In this document: positions 1 through 7,532 of the stretch, one piece after another
Numbering within the stretch: the stretch's first letter is position 1
Layout: each line of letters begins with the position of its first letter
NCBI GenBank assembly: GCA_900543695.1
Contig: UQSG01000019.1
Location: 1-54,686 of the forward strand
Direction of reading: 5' to 3'
DNA length: 54,686 bases
From: an uncultured Clostridium sp.
GTDB lineage: Bacteria > Bacillota > Clostridia > UBA1212 > UBA1255
Notes under the pieces: generated by a model
The model's database searches: none
What the model was told of the DNA's origin: nothing
Seen by the model: the letters and a program-made list of their open reading frames with translations, nothing else
Program-made: the position numbers and the translations under genes

Positions 1-1
1 C

Positions 2-115
2 GCGCTGCTGGTCGCCTGCATTCTGCTGGCCGCGGCCGCCGCAGGGATCAGCACCATGCGGAAGCTCAGAAAATCAAATCTCTCCGAGGTCTTAGCAGAG
101 GAGGAACGATCATGA
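2..115 (+). CDS. C-terminal end of an FtsX-like ABC transporter permease (partial)
   Basis: Only the last 37 codons are inside the window. They encode a hydrophobic alanine/leucine-rich helix followed by a short basic-acidic tail (about MRKLRKSNLSEVLAEE) before TGA. A final transmembrane helix followed by a cytoplasmic '...L...LRK.NL.E.L..E' tail is typical of MacB/FtsX-family permeases. The stop overlaps the start of the next permease-like gene as ATGA, so the two are translationally coupled. The family call is inference from this short tail plus the neighbouring ABC ATPase fragment. Confidence 0.6.
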   Translation, partial: ALLVACILLAAAAAGISTMRKLRKSNLSEVLAEEERS

Positions 116-1215
116 AATACAGAATGCCGTTTATATTTAAGCTTTGGAAAAATTCCTTTCCGCTCCATCTGAAGGCGATTTTCTATCTGGTCCCCGTGAT
201 TATACTTCTGTACAGCATTCTTTTAAATGCCCTGCTGCCTGTGCTCTCACAGTATCTATTCCTGAAAAACAGTGATTATGCGCAGGAAATCATATTTGAT
301 TCCGTTTCCTCTGAGGCCTTTCGCCAGACGGAAAATCCCTATATGTTTTCTCATGCCGAAATGGCGATCATAACGGAGGATAAGGTTTCTACCGCGCTCG
401 GCGTGGAGATTTATTTCTGCAAGAAGGACTGTGACTGGCAGAATTCTTATTTTACCGATGAAAACATTCTCTCCCATAACGGGAATCTGGAAAATGCAGA
501 GGGGCTTCTGCTTGGATATGACTGCGCCACTATCCTGGGCGCCAGGGTTGGGGATATTATTAAGGTAGGATTCGGCCTTTATACCATTGAACTGGGTGAT
601 TACTATGAGCTGCCTGTAATCGGAATTGTCAAGCCCTCTTACAGTGACGAGGAGTTGGTAAAAGACCGTACCTGCAATAGTTCGCTGGCCATCGTCCCGG
701 ACGAGATTTATGAAAGAATCCTGCGCCTGGAAAGCGAGCGTTCTCCCAGAACCTTCCTGCAGCAGGAGGGAGAGATCCCGGAGACTGCGCGGGCCATCGC
801 AAGAGCGGATCGTCTTGAGCATGTAAAGTCGGCCCTGTGCGGCCCCTATGCGCTGTATAAATGGGGCTTTCTCGCAATCATTATTACGTTTCTGCTGGCT
901 TCCGTTCTCTTGATGGAGGTAAACTACATTCAGCGAAATTACAAGCAGGAGCTGATCATTCTAAGCAAGCTGGGAATGAAGAAAAACGATACCATGTCGA
1001 TTATGGGGGCGCTTGTGTTTATGGACTGTGCGGCCGCAGGACTGCTTGCAATGCTCATCACGAAAGGATATGTGCTGGATATTTTTCTGCAGACATATGT
1101 TTCGGCAGCAAACTATGCCCTGATCTGTCTTGCACTGATTTTTATCATAGGAATCATTCTTTATTTGAAATGCAGGATCTTCAACAAAAAGCTGTATGAG
1201 GAAACGATGGCGTAG
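112..1215 (+). CDS. FtsX-like ABC transporter membrane protein
   Basis: This 367-residue membrane protein has one transmembrane segment near the N-terminus (about residues 20-45), a large extracytoplasmic region (about 50-245) and three closely spaced C-terminal helices (about 248-355). That is the layout of FtsX/MacB-type permeases, which transmit mechanical force rather than form a classical channel. It starts at an ATGA overlap with the preceding permease fragment, and an ABC ATPase remnant follows about 90 bases downstream, so the locus once encoded an ATPase plus two membrane subunits. The ATPase is truncated, so this protein may have no partner unless another ATPase serves it. The substrate cannot be told. 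Subfamily (BceB, MacB or other) is uncertain. Confidence 0.65.
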   Translation: MKYRMPFIFKLWKNSFPLHLKAIFYLVPVIILLYSILLNALLPVLSQYLFLKNSDYAQEIIFDSVSSEAFRQTENPYMFSHAEMAIITEDKVSTALGVEIYFCKKDCDWQNSYFTDENILSHNGNLENAEGLLLGYDCATILGARVGDIIKVGFGLYTIELGDYYELPVIGIVKPSYSDEELVKDRTCNSSLAIVPDEIYERILRLESERSPRTFLQQEGEIPETARAIARADRLEHVKSALCGPYALYKWGFLAIIITFLLASVLLMEVNYIQRNYKQELIILSKLGMKKNDTMSIMGALVFMDCAAAGLLAMLITKGYVLDIFLQTYVSAANYALICLALIFIIGIILYLKCRIFNKKLYEETMA

Positions 1216-1306
1216 CGGCTGCGGTTCCATTCAAGCGATCTGGGAAATGCAAGAAATTTTGATTTTTTCTTAGTGGTATCTATTTTAGAGAATTTAGGTG
1301 AGAGAC

Positions 1307-1717
1307 ATGAATGATATCGAGCTGAAAAAAGTAACGCTTACATTTCAGACAAAAACACAGAAAATTCCTATTTTCAGGGACCTGAATCTGTCCTTTTCCA
1401 AGGGAGAGTTTGTAACTATTTACGGTCCCTCGGGCAAGGGTAAATCCACCCTGCTGAATCTTGTTTCCGGCTTTGTACGTCCAAGCTCCGGCAGCGTGAT
1501 TGTAGACGGCTCCGATCTTGGAGAAATGACGGAAGCAAAGCGCTCGGAATTCCGGAACAAACGCATCGGCTATATTTTTCAGACTTTCAATCTGATTCAG
1601 CAGTTCAGTGTAAAGGACAATGTCGCGGTTCCGCTGCTTCTGGCCGGCGTCATTTTCCGCCTCACAATGATCCCGCAGGATCTGCTTTGCGGCATACAGC
1701 ATCTGCTTGTAATATAA
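1307..1717 (+). pseudogene. ABC transporter ATP-binding protein, truncated by rearrangement
   Basis: The reading frame begins as a normal MacB/LolD-type ATPase. It has Walker A (GPSGKGKST, about residue 41), a D-loop-distal strand, and the Q-loop segment IFQTFNLIQQFSV, and reaches NVAVPLLLAG. About 113 residues in, at roughly position 1650, homology stops. The last 22 codons are the antisense of another gene. The signature motif (LSGGQ), Walker B, catalytic Glu and H-loop are all missing, so the product cannot hydrolyse ATP. The ATG at 1307 is preceded by AGGTGAG; a GTG nine bases upstream lies in the same frame but inside that ribosome binding site. It was presumably the ATPase of the permeases before it. 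Confidence 0.8.
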
Positions 1718-1777
1718 TTTGTAAAGGAGCACAACTTTATCATTTTCTTCTGATTGCATATTTCCGAATGGTTCCAT
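1649..1777 (-). pseudogene. N-terminal fragment of an ECF-type sigma factor
   Basis: Reading on the minus strand from an ATG at 1777, with GAGG just upstream, the first 43 codons encode a stretch ending LYYKQMLYAAKQILRDHCEA. This matches the region 2 start of sigma-70 family ECF factors, where a conserved '...Y..Y...M...A..IL.D...AED' helix begins the core-binding domain. The frame then runs into the antisense of the ABC ATPase gene and loses all similarity, so regions 2.2-4 are absent. The call rests on a short but characteristic pattern. The joined ends of two oppositely oriented genes mark a deletion or inversion breakpoint, or an assembly join. Confidence 0.6.
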
Positions 1778-1894
1778 GATACAATACCTCAAATTTCAAA
1801 ATATACAATTTTTTATTTGTTTTATTATACGACATATAATAAAATATGTAAATAAAATTTTATTCGCACTCCTCTTTCTGGCTGTTTATAAAAC

Positions 1895-1927
1895 AAGCCC
1901 GCAGCCGTCTTTTGCGGCCGCGGGCTT
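1895..1927 (-). terminator. Rho-independent terminator of the EEP lipoprotein gene
   Basis: On the minus strand a GC-rich stem (AAGCCCGCGGCCG paired with CGGCTGCGGGCTT, loop of about 7 bases) is followed by a T-rich run, TTGTTTTAT. It lies about 20 bases past the stop of the gene ending at 1946, on the correct side for it. Confidence 0.85.
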
Positions 1928-1945
1928 TCTCCCATAATCCGGAGC

Positions 1946-2839
1946 TTATTTCAGCGCCGCTACTATCTTAACACCAAGATGGTCGGAAATGGTGTAATCG
2001 CCAATCAGCTCGTAGCGCTCCACGTCTATCCTCTCATCCGTCACAAAGCAATAATCGAGCTTCCTTGCGGGAACATCAAAATGAGTGCTGTGGCTGTCTT
2101 CCGATTCTTTTGCAATTTCCTGAGCATCCTTCACGGAAGCGTCTCCCTCCTCCGTCATAATTTCCACCGCAACATAGTCGTCGGAATCGACGTTGAAATC
2201 CCCGGTGCAAAATACAGGGAGACCGCGCGCCGCAAGCTCATCTACCATTTGGCGCGTATATTCCGCGCCATAAGAATTGCTCTGCTTCGTTTTCCACTCC
2301 ACATGGACGTTTACATGCGCATATTGCTCGCCTGTTTCCAAATTTTCAAAAATTGCCCAGCAGCCGTTCCGCGGACGGTCTGCGCCGGGATATGTAGAAA
2401 CCTGATCCGGCGTTGTGGAAAGCCAGAAATTTTCCGTTTCTGCAACGCGGTACTTCTTTTGATTGTAAAAAATAAAGGTCCCGAAAGCATTCGGATCATC
2501 CGCGCCGCCGGTGTCCATGACTCCGACGCAGCCATAATCCGGCAGATTTTTCAAAAGATGCTGTTTGATCGCATAGGAGCACTCCTGCACACCAAAGGAA
2601 TCCGGCTTTTCTTTCTTCAGGAGCTCAGACAGATCCGCAAGACGGCTCGCCAGCTCGTAGGTCTTCGTAACGCCCGTATTGGCGCCGTTATACTCCGTAC
2701 ACCATTCAACCAGCACGTTATAACTGATAATTTTGACTTTTCCTTCCATTTCTTTCTCCTCCTGGCTGCATCCCTGCAGCAGCATCACGGCGCACGCCGC
2801 AAGGATAAGGGCGAATCTCAAACCTTTTTTGCTTTTCAC
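1946..2839 (-). CDS. Exported lipoprotein of the endonuclease/exonuclease/phosphatase (EEP) superfamily
   Basis: This 297-residue protein starts with a lipoprotein signal peptide whose lipobox is LLQGC (Cys about residue 24), so it should be anchored to the outer face of the membrane. The rest is one EEP domain (DNase I/exonuclease III fold). It shows the strand motif IISYNVL, a metal-binding Glu in VQECSY, the GDFN motif (TGDFNVDSDD) and a terminal SDH motif (ISDHLG). The usual N-T/V-H segment appears as VNVHVEW. EEP proteins cleave phosphodiesters of nucleic acids, phosphoinositides or sphingolipids; the substrate here is unknown. The start is GTG at 2839 behind GGGAGGAAG. A lipoprotein metallophosphoesterase lies 16 kb away, so scavenging of external phosphate esters is possible but is inference. 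Confidence 0.8.
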   Translation of the reverse strand: MKSKKGLRFALILAACAVMLLQGCSQEEKEMEGKVKIISYNVLVEWCTEYNGANTGVTKTYELASRLADLSELLKKEKPDSFGVQECSYAIKQHLLKNLPDYGCVGVMDTGGADDPNAFGTFIFYNQKKYRVAETENFWLSTTPDQVSTYPGADRPRNGCWAIFENLETGEQYAHVNVHVEWKTKQSNSYGAEYTRQMVDELAARGLPVFCTGDFNVDSDDYVAVEIMTEEGDASVKDAQEIAKESEDSHSTHFDVPARKLDYCFVTDERIDVERYELIGDYTISDHLGVKIVAALK

Positions 2840-2874
2840 GGTCTTCCTCCCGCTTTCTGTTCATGATAGGTAAA

Positions 2875-2903
2875 ATTATATCATGGAGTTCCGTAAAAGA
2901 CAA
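2875..2903 (-). promoter_or_regulatory. Promoter of the EEP lipoprotein gene
   Basis: On the minus strand TTGTCT (2898-2903), a 17-base spacer and TATAAT (2875-2880) are present. TGA directly before the -10 gives an extended -10 form. It sits about 35 bases upstream of the GTG start at 2839. Confidence 0.7.
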
Positions 2904-2921
2904 ACGGGTTTTTGGAAGAAA

Positions 2922-4022
2922 TCAGCTTCTCTTCCGCGCGATCTCCATAAGACCGAGCGCCGTCATCCCGGGGATCTCAGGACGGGAAGGATCGCGCAGT
3001 GCCAATTCCCTCATATAAGCCGTAAGCGCTTCCCCATCGCGTTTCTCCTCCATACCGATGAAATCGCAGAGGATGATTCCGCCGATTTCACGGAGGCGAA
3101 GCTGACGCATGATTTCCTCTGCCGCTTCGAAATTCACTTCTTTATAGGAGGCCGCAGATTTTCCCGTATTTACATCGATAACCGTCAAAGCCTCCGTTTT
3201 TTCAATCACGATATCCGCGCCTGATTTTAAAAAGACTTTCCTCCCCAGCAGCGACGTTTTGACGGAATCAACAGATTTAACCGCAAAAATGTGTTTCGGA
3301 AGAAAACGCAGCCGGCTTTTAAGCTCCGGAAAGGCAGCGCCCAGCCGCTCGAGCGGCTCCGTTGTATCCGCGCAGATTTCCGAGTAGGATTCCAAGGGAT
3401 ATTTCAGCAGTGCGGAAACAAGGGGATCCTCCGCAAATAAAAGACCGGGTGCGCAGTCGGCGGCCGCCGACTGAAGGCGCCGCTGAATGCCGTGCCATAC
3501 AGAAACGAGCTTTTCATATTCCTCTGCAATTTCCGCGGCAGAAGCAGAAGCGGCCTGTGTCCGCAGAATCAGCGCATATTTCGGCTGGAGCAATTTGCCG
3601 GCTGCCGCGAGACGTTCCCGAACGGCGCCGTCTTTGATTTTAGTAGAAATATTTACGCTGGGTTTGTCTTCCGTCGGCAGGAGCACGGCATAGACGCCCG
3701 TCAGGCGAATTCCAGACGTAACGCACGCGCCCTTTTTTCCCCGTGCGGCCGCTGCAATTTGTACGGCGCAAAACGATCCGAGCCGGTGCGCTCCCTCCGG
3801 CGCGTTCAGCAGCGCGCGCCGCTCGTCCCCGATATCCACAAAATAAGAATGTAATTGCGGCGCATATTCCATAATACGCGCCGCAAAAATATTAGAAGTC
3901 ATGAATTTACTATTGTCGGAAACTTTATACAGAACGGCGCTGCCGTTCTCGGTGATTATTATCTCCGAAGAATTCCGGATTATGCATTCCCGCTTAAAAA
4001 TTTCAATCTTTTCCGCGGGCAT
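2922..4022 (-). CDS. Ribonuclease E/G family protein, short form
   Basis: The 366-residue product has the RNase E/G core. An S1-like strand set near the N-terminus (YFVDIGDERRALLN) is followed by the catalytic DNase I-like part, with the two metal-binding aspartates in TVIDVNTGK and in GGIILCDFIGM. Both are intact, so it should be an active endoribonuclease. It is much shorter than the RNase G of Escherichia coli (about 490 residues) and lacks the Zn-link cysteines and small C-terminal domain that tetramerise RNase E. The ATG at 4022 overlaps the stop of the SIS gene as TGATG, so translation is coupled. A longer reading from 4058 has no better ribosome binding site. It is the last gene of a sugar operon, an odd place for an RNase. 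Confidence 0.85.
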   Translation of the reverse strand: MPAEKIEIFKRECIIRNSSEIIITENGSAVLYKVSDNSKFMTSNIFAARIMEYAPQLHSYFVDIGDERRALLNAPEGAHRLGSFCAVQIAAAARGKKGACVTSGIRLTGVYAVLLPTEDKPSVNISTKIKDGAVRERLAAAGKLLQPKYALILRTQAASASAAEIAEEYEKLVSVWHGIQRRLQSAAADCAPGLLFAEDPLVSALLKYPLESYSEICADTTEPLERLGAAFPELKSRLRFLPKHIFAVKSVDSVKTSLLGRKVFLKSGADIVIEKTEALTVIDVNTGKSAASYKEVNFEAAEEIMRQLRLREIGGIILCDFIGMEEKRDGEALTAYMRELALRDPSRPEIPGMTALGLMEIARKRS

Positions 4023-4663
4023 CAGAACAGCTCTTCCTCCAGCATCGCGCACAGACAATGATATACGGGGAGATGAAGCTCCTGAACAGCGTAAGTTTCA
4101 TGCTCCGGAACAGAAATTGTGACCTCTGCAATTTCTTTCAGTCTGCCGCCTTTTTCGCCTGTAAGCGCAATTGTTTTCATGCCTGTAAGCTTTGCGATCA
4201 TGGCAGCGCGTACGCAGTTTTCCGCGTTGCCCGACGTAGAAATCGCGATCAGGCAGTCGCCGGCGCGCCCGAGAGAAAACAGCTGCTGCGCATAAATATT
4301 GGATGGATCCGTGTCGTTTGCCACGGCAGATTTCAAAGAAACATGCGAGCAAAGTGAAATAGCCGGAAGGCCTCCCTCCAATGTTTCTCCCAGAATTCTT
4401 CCGGTTTCTCCAAACATCTGCGTCAGGCTTTCCTGGATTCTCGCGTCCGCCGGACGCTTCTTTCGAAACGACTTCATCAATTCTCCCACAATATGCTCCG
4501 CATCGGCGGCGCTGCCGCCGTTTCCGCATACGTAAAGCACTCCTCCGTTATTATAGGCCTTGCAAATCGTCTGAAACGCCTCAAAAATGTTCACATGCAG
4601 CGGTGCGAGCGCAGGATAGCGCTCTGTCAGCCGGTCCAGAATGTCGATCGTAGTCTGTTTCAC
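4022..4663 (-). CDS. SIS-domain phosphosugar isomerase, GmhA-like
   Basis: This 213-residue single SIS-domain protein carries the phosphosugar-binding signatures CGNGGSAADAEHI (about residues 46-58) and AISTSGNAENCVRAA (about 140), plus the late segment VQELHLPVYH seen in sedoheptulose-7-phosphate isomerases (GmhA). No heptose pathway genes are nearby and the cell appears Gram-positive, so a general aldose-ketose phosphate isomerase role in the surrounding sugar operon is more likely. Its ATG overlaps the stop of rhaB (ATGA) and its own stop overlaps the RNase start (TGATG). These two couplings suggest a single translational unit. The substrate is inferred from context only. Confidence 0.8.
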   Translation of the reverse strand: MKQTTIDILDRLTERYPALAPLHVNIFEAFQTICKAYNNGGVLYVCGNGGSAADAEHIVGELMKSFRKKRPADARIQESLTQMFGETGRILGETLEGGLPAISLCSHVSLKSAVANDTDPSNIYAQQLFSLGRAGDCLIAISTSGNAENCVRAAMIAKLTGMKTIALTGEKGGRLKEIAEVTISVPEHETYAVQELHLPVYHCLCAMLEEELF

Positions 4664-6153
4664 CTGGCCGCCTCCTCTTTCATTTTTTGCAATGCAAGCA
4701 GCTTGGCGTATGCGTCGTCCCAGGCCGCCGTTTCGGAAGGAACGTATTCTTCAATTGCAAAGGAATTCCGCACAACCTGCCGCGCCTCCGCCAGCGTGCC
4801 GATCGCACCCAGCGAAATCAGCTGCGCCGCCAGATTTCCGATCGCAGTCGCCTCAACCGGGCCGGCATATACAGGGCGATTAATTGCGTTCGCCGTAAAT
4901 TGGCTCAGAATCTTATTTTTACAGCCGCCGCCTACAATATGAAGCGCCGGAATCCGGTATCCGACAATCTCTTCCAGCCCTGCGATCGCCTGCCTGTATT
5001 TCAGAGCCAGGCTCTCCATAATGCAGCGTACGATTTCGCCCTTCGTCTGCGGCACATACTGCCCGGTTTCTGCACAATAATCCCGTATTTTATCCGGCAT
5101 GCCGTTCGGCTCGAAAAATCTCTGATCATCTACATCGATAATGCATGCAAACGGTTTTGCGGCCATCGCGCCGCCATCGAGCTCATCGAATGAAACCGTT
5201 TCGCCCAGCTTCTCCCAATGACGCTTGCACTCCTGGTTGATCCAGAGTCCCATGATGTTTTTCAGAAGCCGGACGTTATTATTAATTCCGCCCTCGTTCG
5301 TATAGTTCAGCTCGCGCATCTTATCGTTGATGATCGGACGATCCAGCTCGACGCCCAGCAGAGACCATGTACCGCTGCTGAGATACGCGCTCTTTTGATC
5401 GTAGAAAGGAACGGATACCACGGCGCTGCCCGTGTCATGCTCCGCAACGGCGATAACCGGAATCGGCGCAGCGCCAAGCTCCTCGCAGATCCCTGCGGAA
5501 AGCGTTCCGAGCTTCGTGCCGGCAGGGACAACGTTCGGCAAAATTCCCGTACGGAAGCCGGGAATGATTTTGCGGATCAGCTCTGCGGCCCAGCCGCCGC
5601 GCACGGGATCATAAAGCTGTGACGTGCTCGTAATCGTATACTCGCAAACCTTTTCTCCGGTCAGATAGTAGTTGAACAAATCAGGAATAAACAGCAGCGT
5701 ATCCGCATTTTCAAGCAGTACGCTTTTTTTCTCCGCCATGGCCAGGAGCTGATACAGCGTGTTAAATTTCTGGAACGCAATTCCCGTCGTGTCATAAATT
5801 TCTTTTTCCGACGAGCGGCTGCAGGCGAGCTCGATCATGCCGTCCGTCCGCGCGTCCCGATAATGCACAGGATTTCCCAGCAGCTCTCCCTGCGCAGAAA
5901 GCAGTCCGAAATCCACGCCCCACGTGTCAATGCCGATCCCGGCAATATCCTTATGTCCTGCCTGAAGCGCTTTCAGGATGCCCTTTTTCAGCTCAAAAAA
6001 CAAACGCGGGAAATCCCACGTAAACGTCCCGTTCATCATGACGGGATCGCTGGAAAAACGGTGGAGCTCCGACAGCGTAAGCCGGGAGCCGTCGAATTCT
6101 CCCAGAATGGCTCTGCCGCTGCTCGCGCCGTAATCGAAAGCCAATAATTTCAT
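4660..6153 (-). CDS. rhaB: Rhamnulokinase (FGGY family)
   Basis: The 497-residue FGGY carbohydrate kinase begins LLAFDYGASSGRAILGEFDG, the RhaB-type phosphate 1 motif, followed by GIGIDTWGVDFGLL and YRDARTDGM. The second actin-like domain has LSSGTWSLLGVE and the nucleotide-binding HIVGGGCKNKILSQFTANA. It would phosphorylate L-rhamnulose (or a related ketose) at O-1 in the cytoplasm. Length and motifs match RhaB over the full protein. The isomerase rhaA and aldolase rhaD are not in the window; an alcohol dehydrogenase precedes it instead. A good ribosome binding site (AAAGGACGG) precedes the ATG. The sugar could differ from rhamnose, since neighbours are not the usual rha set. Confidence 0.88.
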   Translation of the reverse strand: MKLLAFDYGASSGRAILGEFDGSRLTLSELHRFSSDPVMMNGTFTWDFPRLFFELKKGILKALQAGHKDIAGIGIDTWGVDFGLLSAQGELLGNPVHYRDARTDGMIELACSRSSEKEIYDTTGIAFQKFNTLYQLLAMAEKKSVLLENADTLLFIPDLFNYYLTGEKVCEYTITSTSQLYDPVRGGWAAELIRKIIPGFRTGILPNVVPAGTKLGTLSAGICEELGAAPIPVIAVAEHDTGSAVVSVPFYDQKSAYLSSGTWSLLGVELDRPIINDKMRELNYTNEGGINNNVRLLKNIMGLWINQECKRHWEKLGETVSFDELDGGAMAAKPFACIIDVDDQRFFEPNGMPDKIRDYCAETGQYVPQTKGEIVRCIMESLALKYRQAIAGLEEIVGYRIPALHIVGGGCKNKILSQFTANAINRPVYAGPVEATAIGNLAAQLISLGAIGTLAEARQVVRNSFAIEEYVPSETAAWDDAYAKLLALQKMKEEAAR

Positions 6154-6189
6154 TGTATAACCGTCCTTTCCTGAGAAAAGGCCACGCTG

Positions 6190-7452
6190 TTATATGGCCT
6201 TTGCGTGTGCGAGGAGATATTTCTCCGCTTCCGCGTTCCAAAGCTGATTATGACGCTTACAGATTTCATCCAGCGCTTTGAACATCTCGTCCGTTTCTCC
6301 CAGCTTCTCAAAATCTGCAATCGCCGTAAGCGGAAGGTCAATATTCGTATAAATCAGTTTCTTTCCGCCCGGAATCTTCGGCAGATTCATGACGGTGTCC
6401 ACAACGCTGTTCAGGCCGCCGATATGCGTGATCATGGAAGCCGTGTTCAGGAGTCCCTTGTTCATCATCTCGATCGACTCAATCATATCCTGCGTGTTTC
6501 CGCCGCTCGTACCAACGACGTGCGTAGAAGCATAATGTACGTTATAGAAATTAAACTCGGCCTTAAATTCCGAATTGGCAGGACCGGCAAAGAAATTGAG
6601 GCAGCCGTCCTTGCCCAGAAGCCTGTCGCCCATCTCCACAACGGGGCGGACGGGCGCAAAGACCATGACGTCGTCAAATCCTTTGTTCCCTGTAAGTCCC
6701 ATAATATAATTTTCCGCATCGGGCGTCGTATTCGTATTGACATATACCAGCCGGACGCCGTTTTTCTCAGCTTCCTCAACGGTATAAATGGACGCCGCGC
6801 GCTTCAGCCTGGCTTCGTCGATATCCGTAACGACAAGAAGCCCCGGCTTTCTGTCGCAGTGGATCGCGTAATCAATCGCACCGATGCCCATCGGGCCCAC
6901 GCCGGCCAGAATCGCCATATTTCCGCCCTCTACGATGCCCATGTTATGTACATAAGATCCATTTTTCGTGTGATACATCGCGTGGTACGTACCGACGATG
7001 CAGGACATCGGTTCTGCGACGCTGCCGTAGAAAAATGCGTCGTTGTGATATTCAAGAAGGCAGTTCGTTTCCATGACCTCGTTCGGGATAATGACATAGG
7101 TCGCCGATCCTCCGATATACCGATAAGAATAGCCCGGCGCATCCAGAGAGCCCTTGTAGTTCATTGCCGGCTGAATGGAAAATTTCTGTCCCGGCTTGAA
7201 TTTATGCTGCCATTTGGAACCGACCTTGACGATTTCGCCGCAGAACTCATGCCCAACGATGACGGGGTTCCTGTCGATATCCTTCGGAACTCTCTTGTGA
7301 TCCGAGCCCTGTTCCATCGCTTTATATGTAGACATACAGACGCTGTCCGATATGATATGCGCCAGAATTTCATCCTCCTTCATCTCAGGTAAATCAAATT
7401 CCTCCAGACGCAGATCTTCCTTCCCATACAATCTAACTGCCTTTGTTTTCAT
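6190..7452 (-). CDS. Zinc-type medium-chain dehydrogenase, L-sorbose-1-phosphate reductase-like
   Basis: The 420-residue MDR-superfamily protein has the GroES-like N-terminal half (SVCMSTYKA, VGHEFCGEIVKVG) and a Rossmann half with AILAGVGPMGIGAID. The active-site segment, the long insert after the catalytic domain and the overall length resemble SorE-type L-sorbose-1-phosphate reductases rather than classical ADHs. These oxidise or reduce a sugar phosphate or polyol with NAD(P). It opens a minus-strand operon with rhaB, a SIS isomerase and an RNase. The ATG is preceded by AGGAGGC at good spacing. The substrate is inference. The structural zinc four-cysteine lobe of classical ADHs is not obvious. 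Confidence 0.78.
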   Translation of the reverse strand: MKTKAVRLYGKEDLRLEEFDLPEMKEDEILAHIISDSVCMSTYKAMEQGSDHKRVPKDIDRNPVIVGHEFCGEIVKVGSKWQHKFKPGQKFSIQPAMNYKGSLDAPGYSYRYIGGSATYVIIPNEVMETNCLLEYHNDAFFYGSVAEPMSCIVGTYHAMYHTKNGSYVHNMGIVEGGNMAILAGVGPMGIGAIDYAIHCDRKPGLLVVTDIDEARLKRAASIYTVEEAEKNGVRLVYVNTNTTPDAENYIMGLTGNKGFDDVMVFAPVRPVVEMGDRLLGKDGCLNFFAGPANSEFKAEFNFYNVHYASTHVVGTSGGNTQDMIESIEMMNKGLLNTASMITHIGGLNSVVDTVMNLPKIPGGKKLIYTNIDLPLTAIADFEKLGETDEMFKALDEICKRHNQLWNAEAEKYLLAHAKAI

Positions 7453-7532
7453 TCAAAATGCCTCCTAATAAACTATAATATGGAATACGTCCGATTGTAC
7501 CACAGCCGGACGTAAAATTAAAGTGCTTTCTT

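Noticed and set aside
6205..7392. A 395-codon plus-strand frame
   Set aside because: Antisense of the SorE-like dehydrogenase; no recognisable domain.
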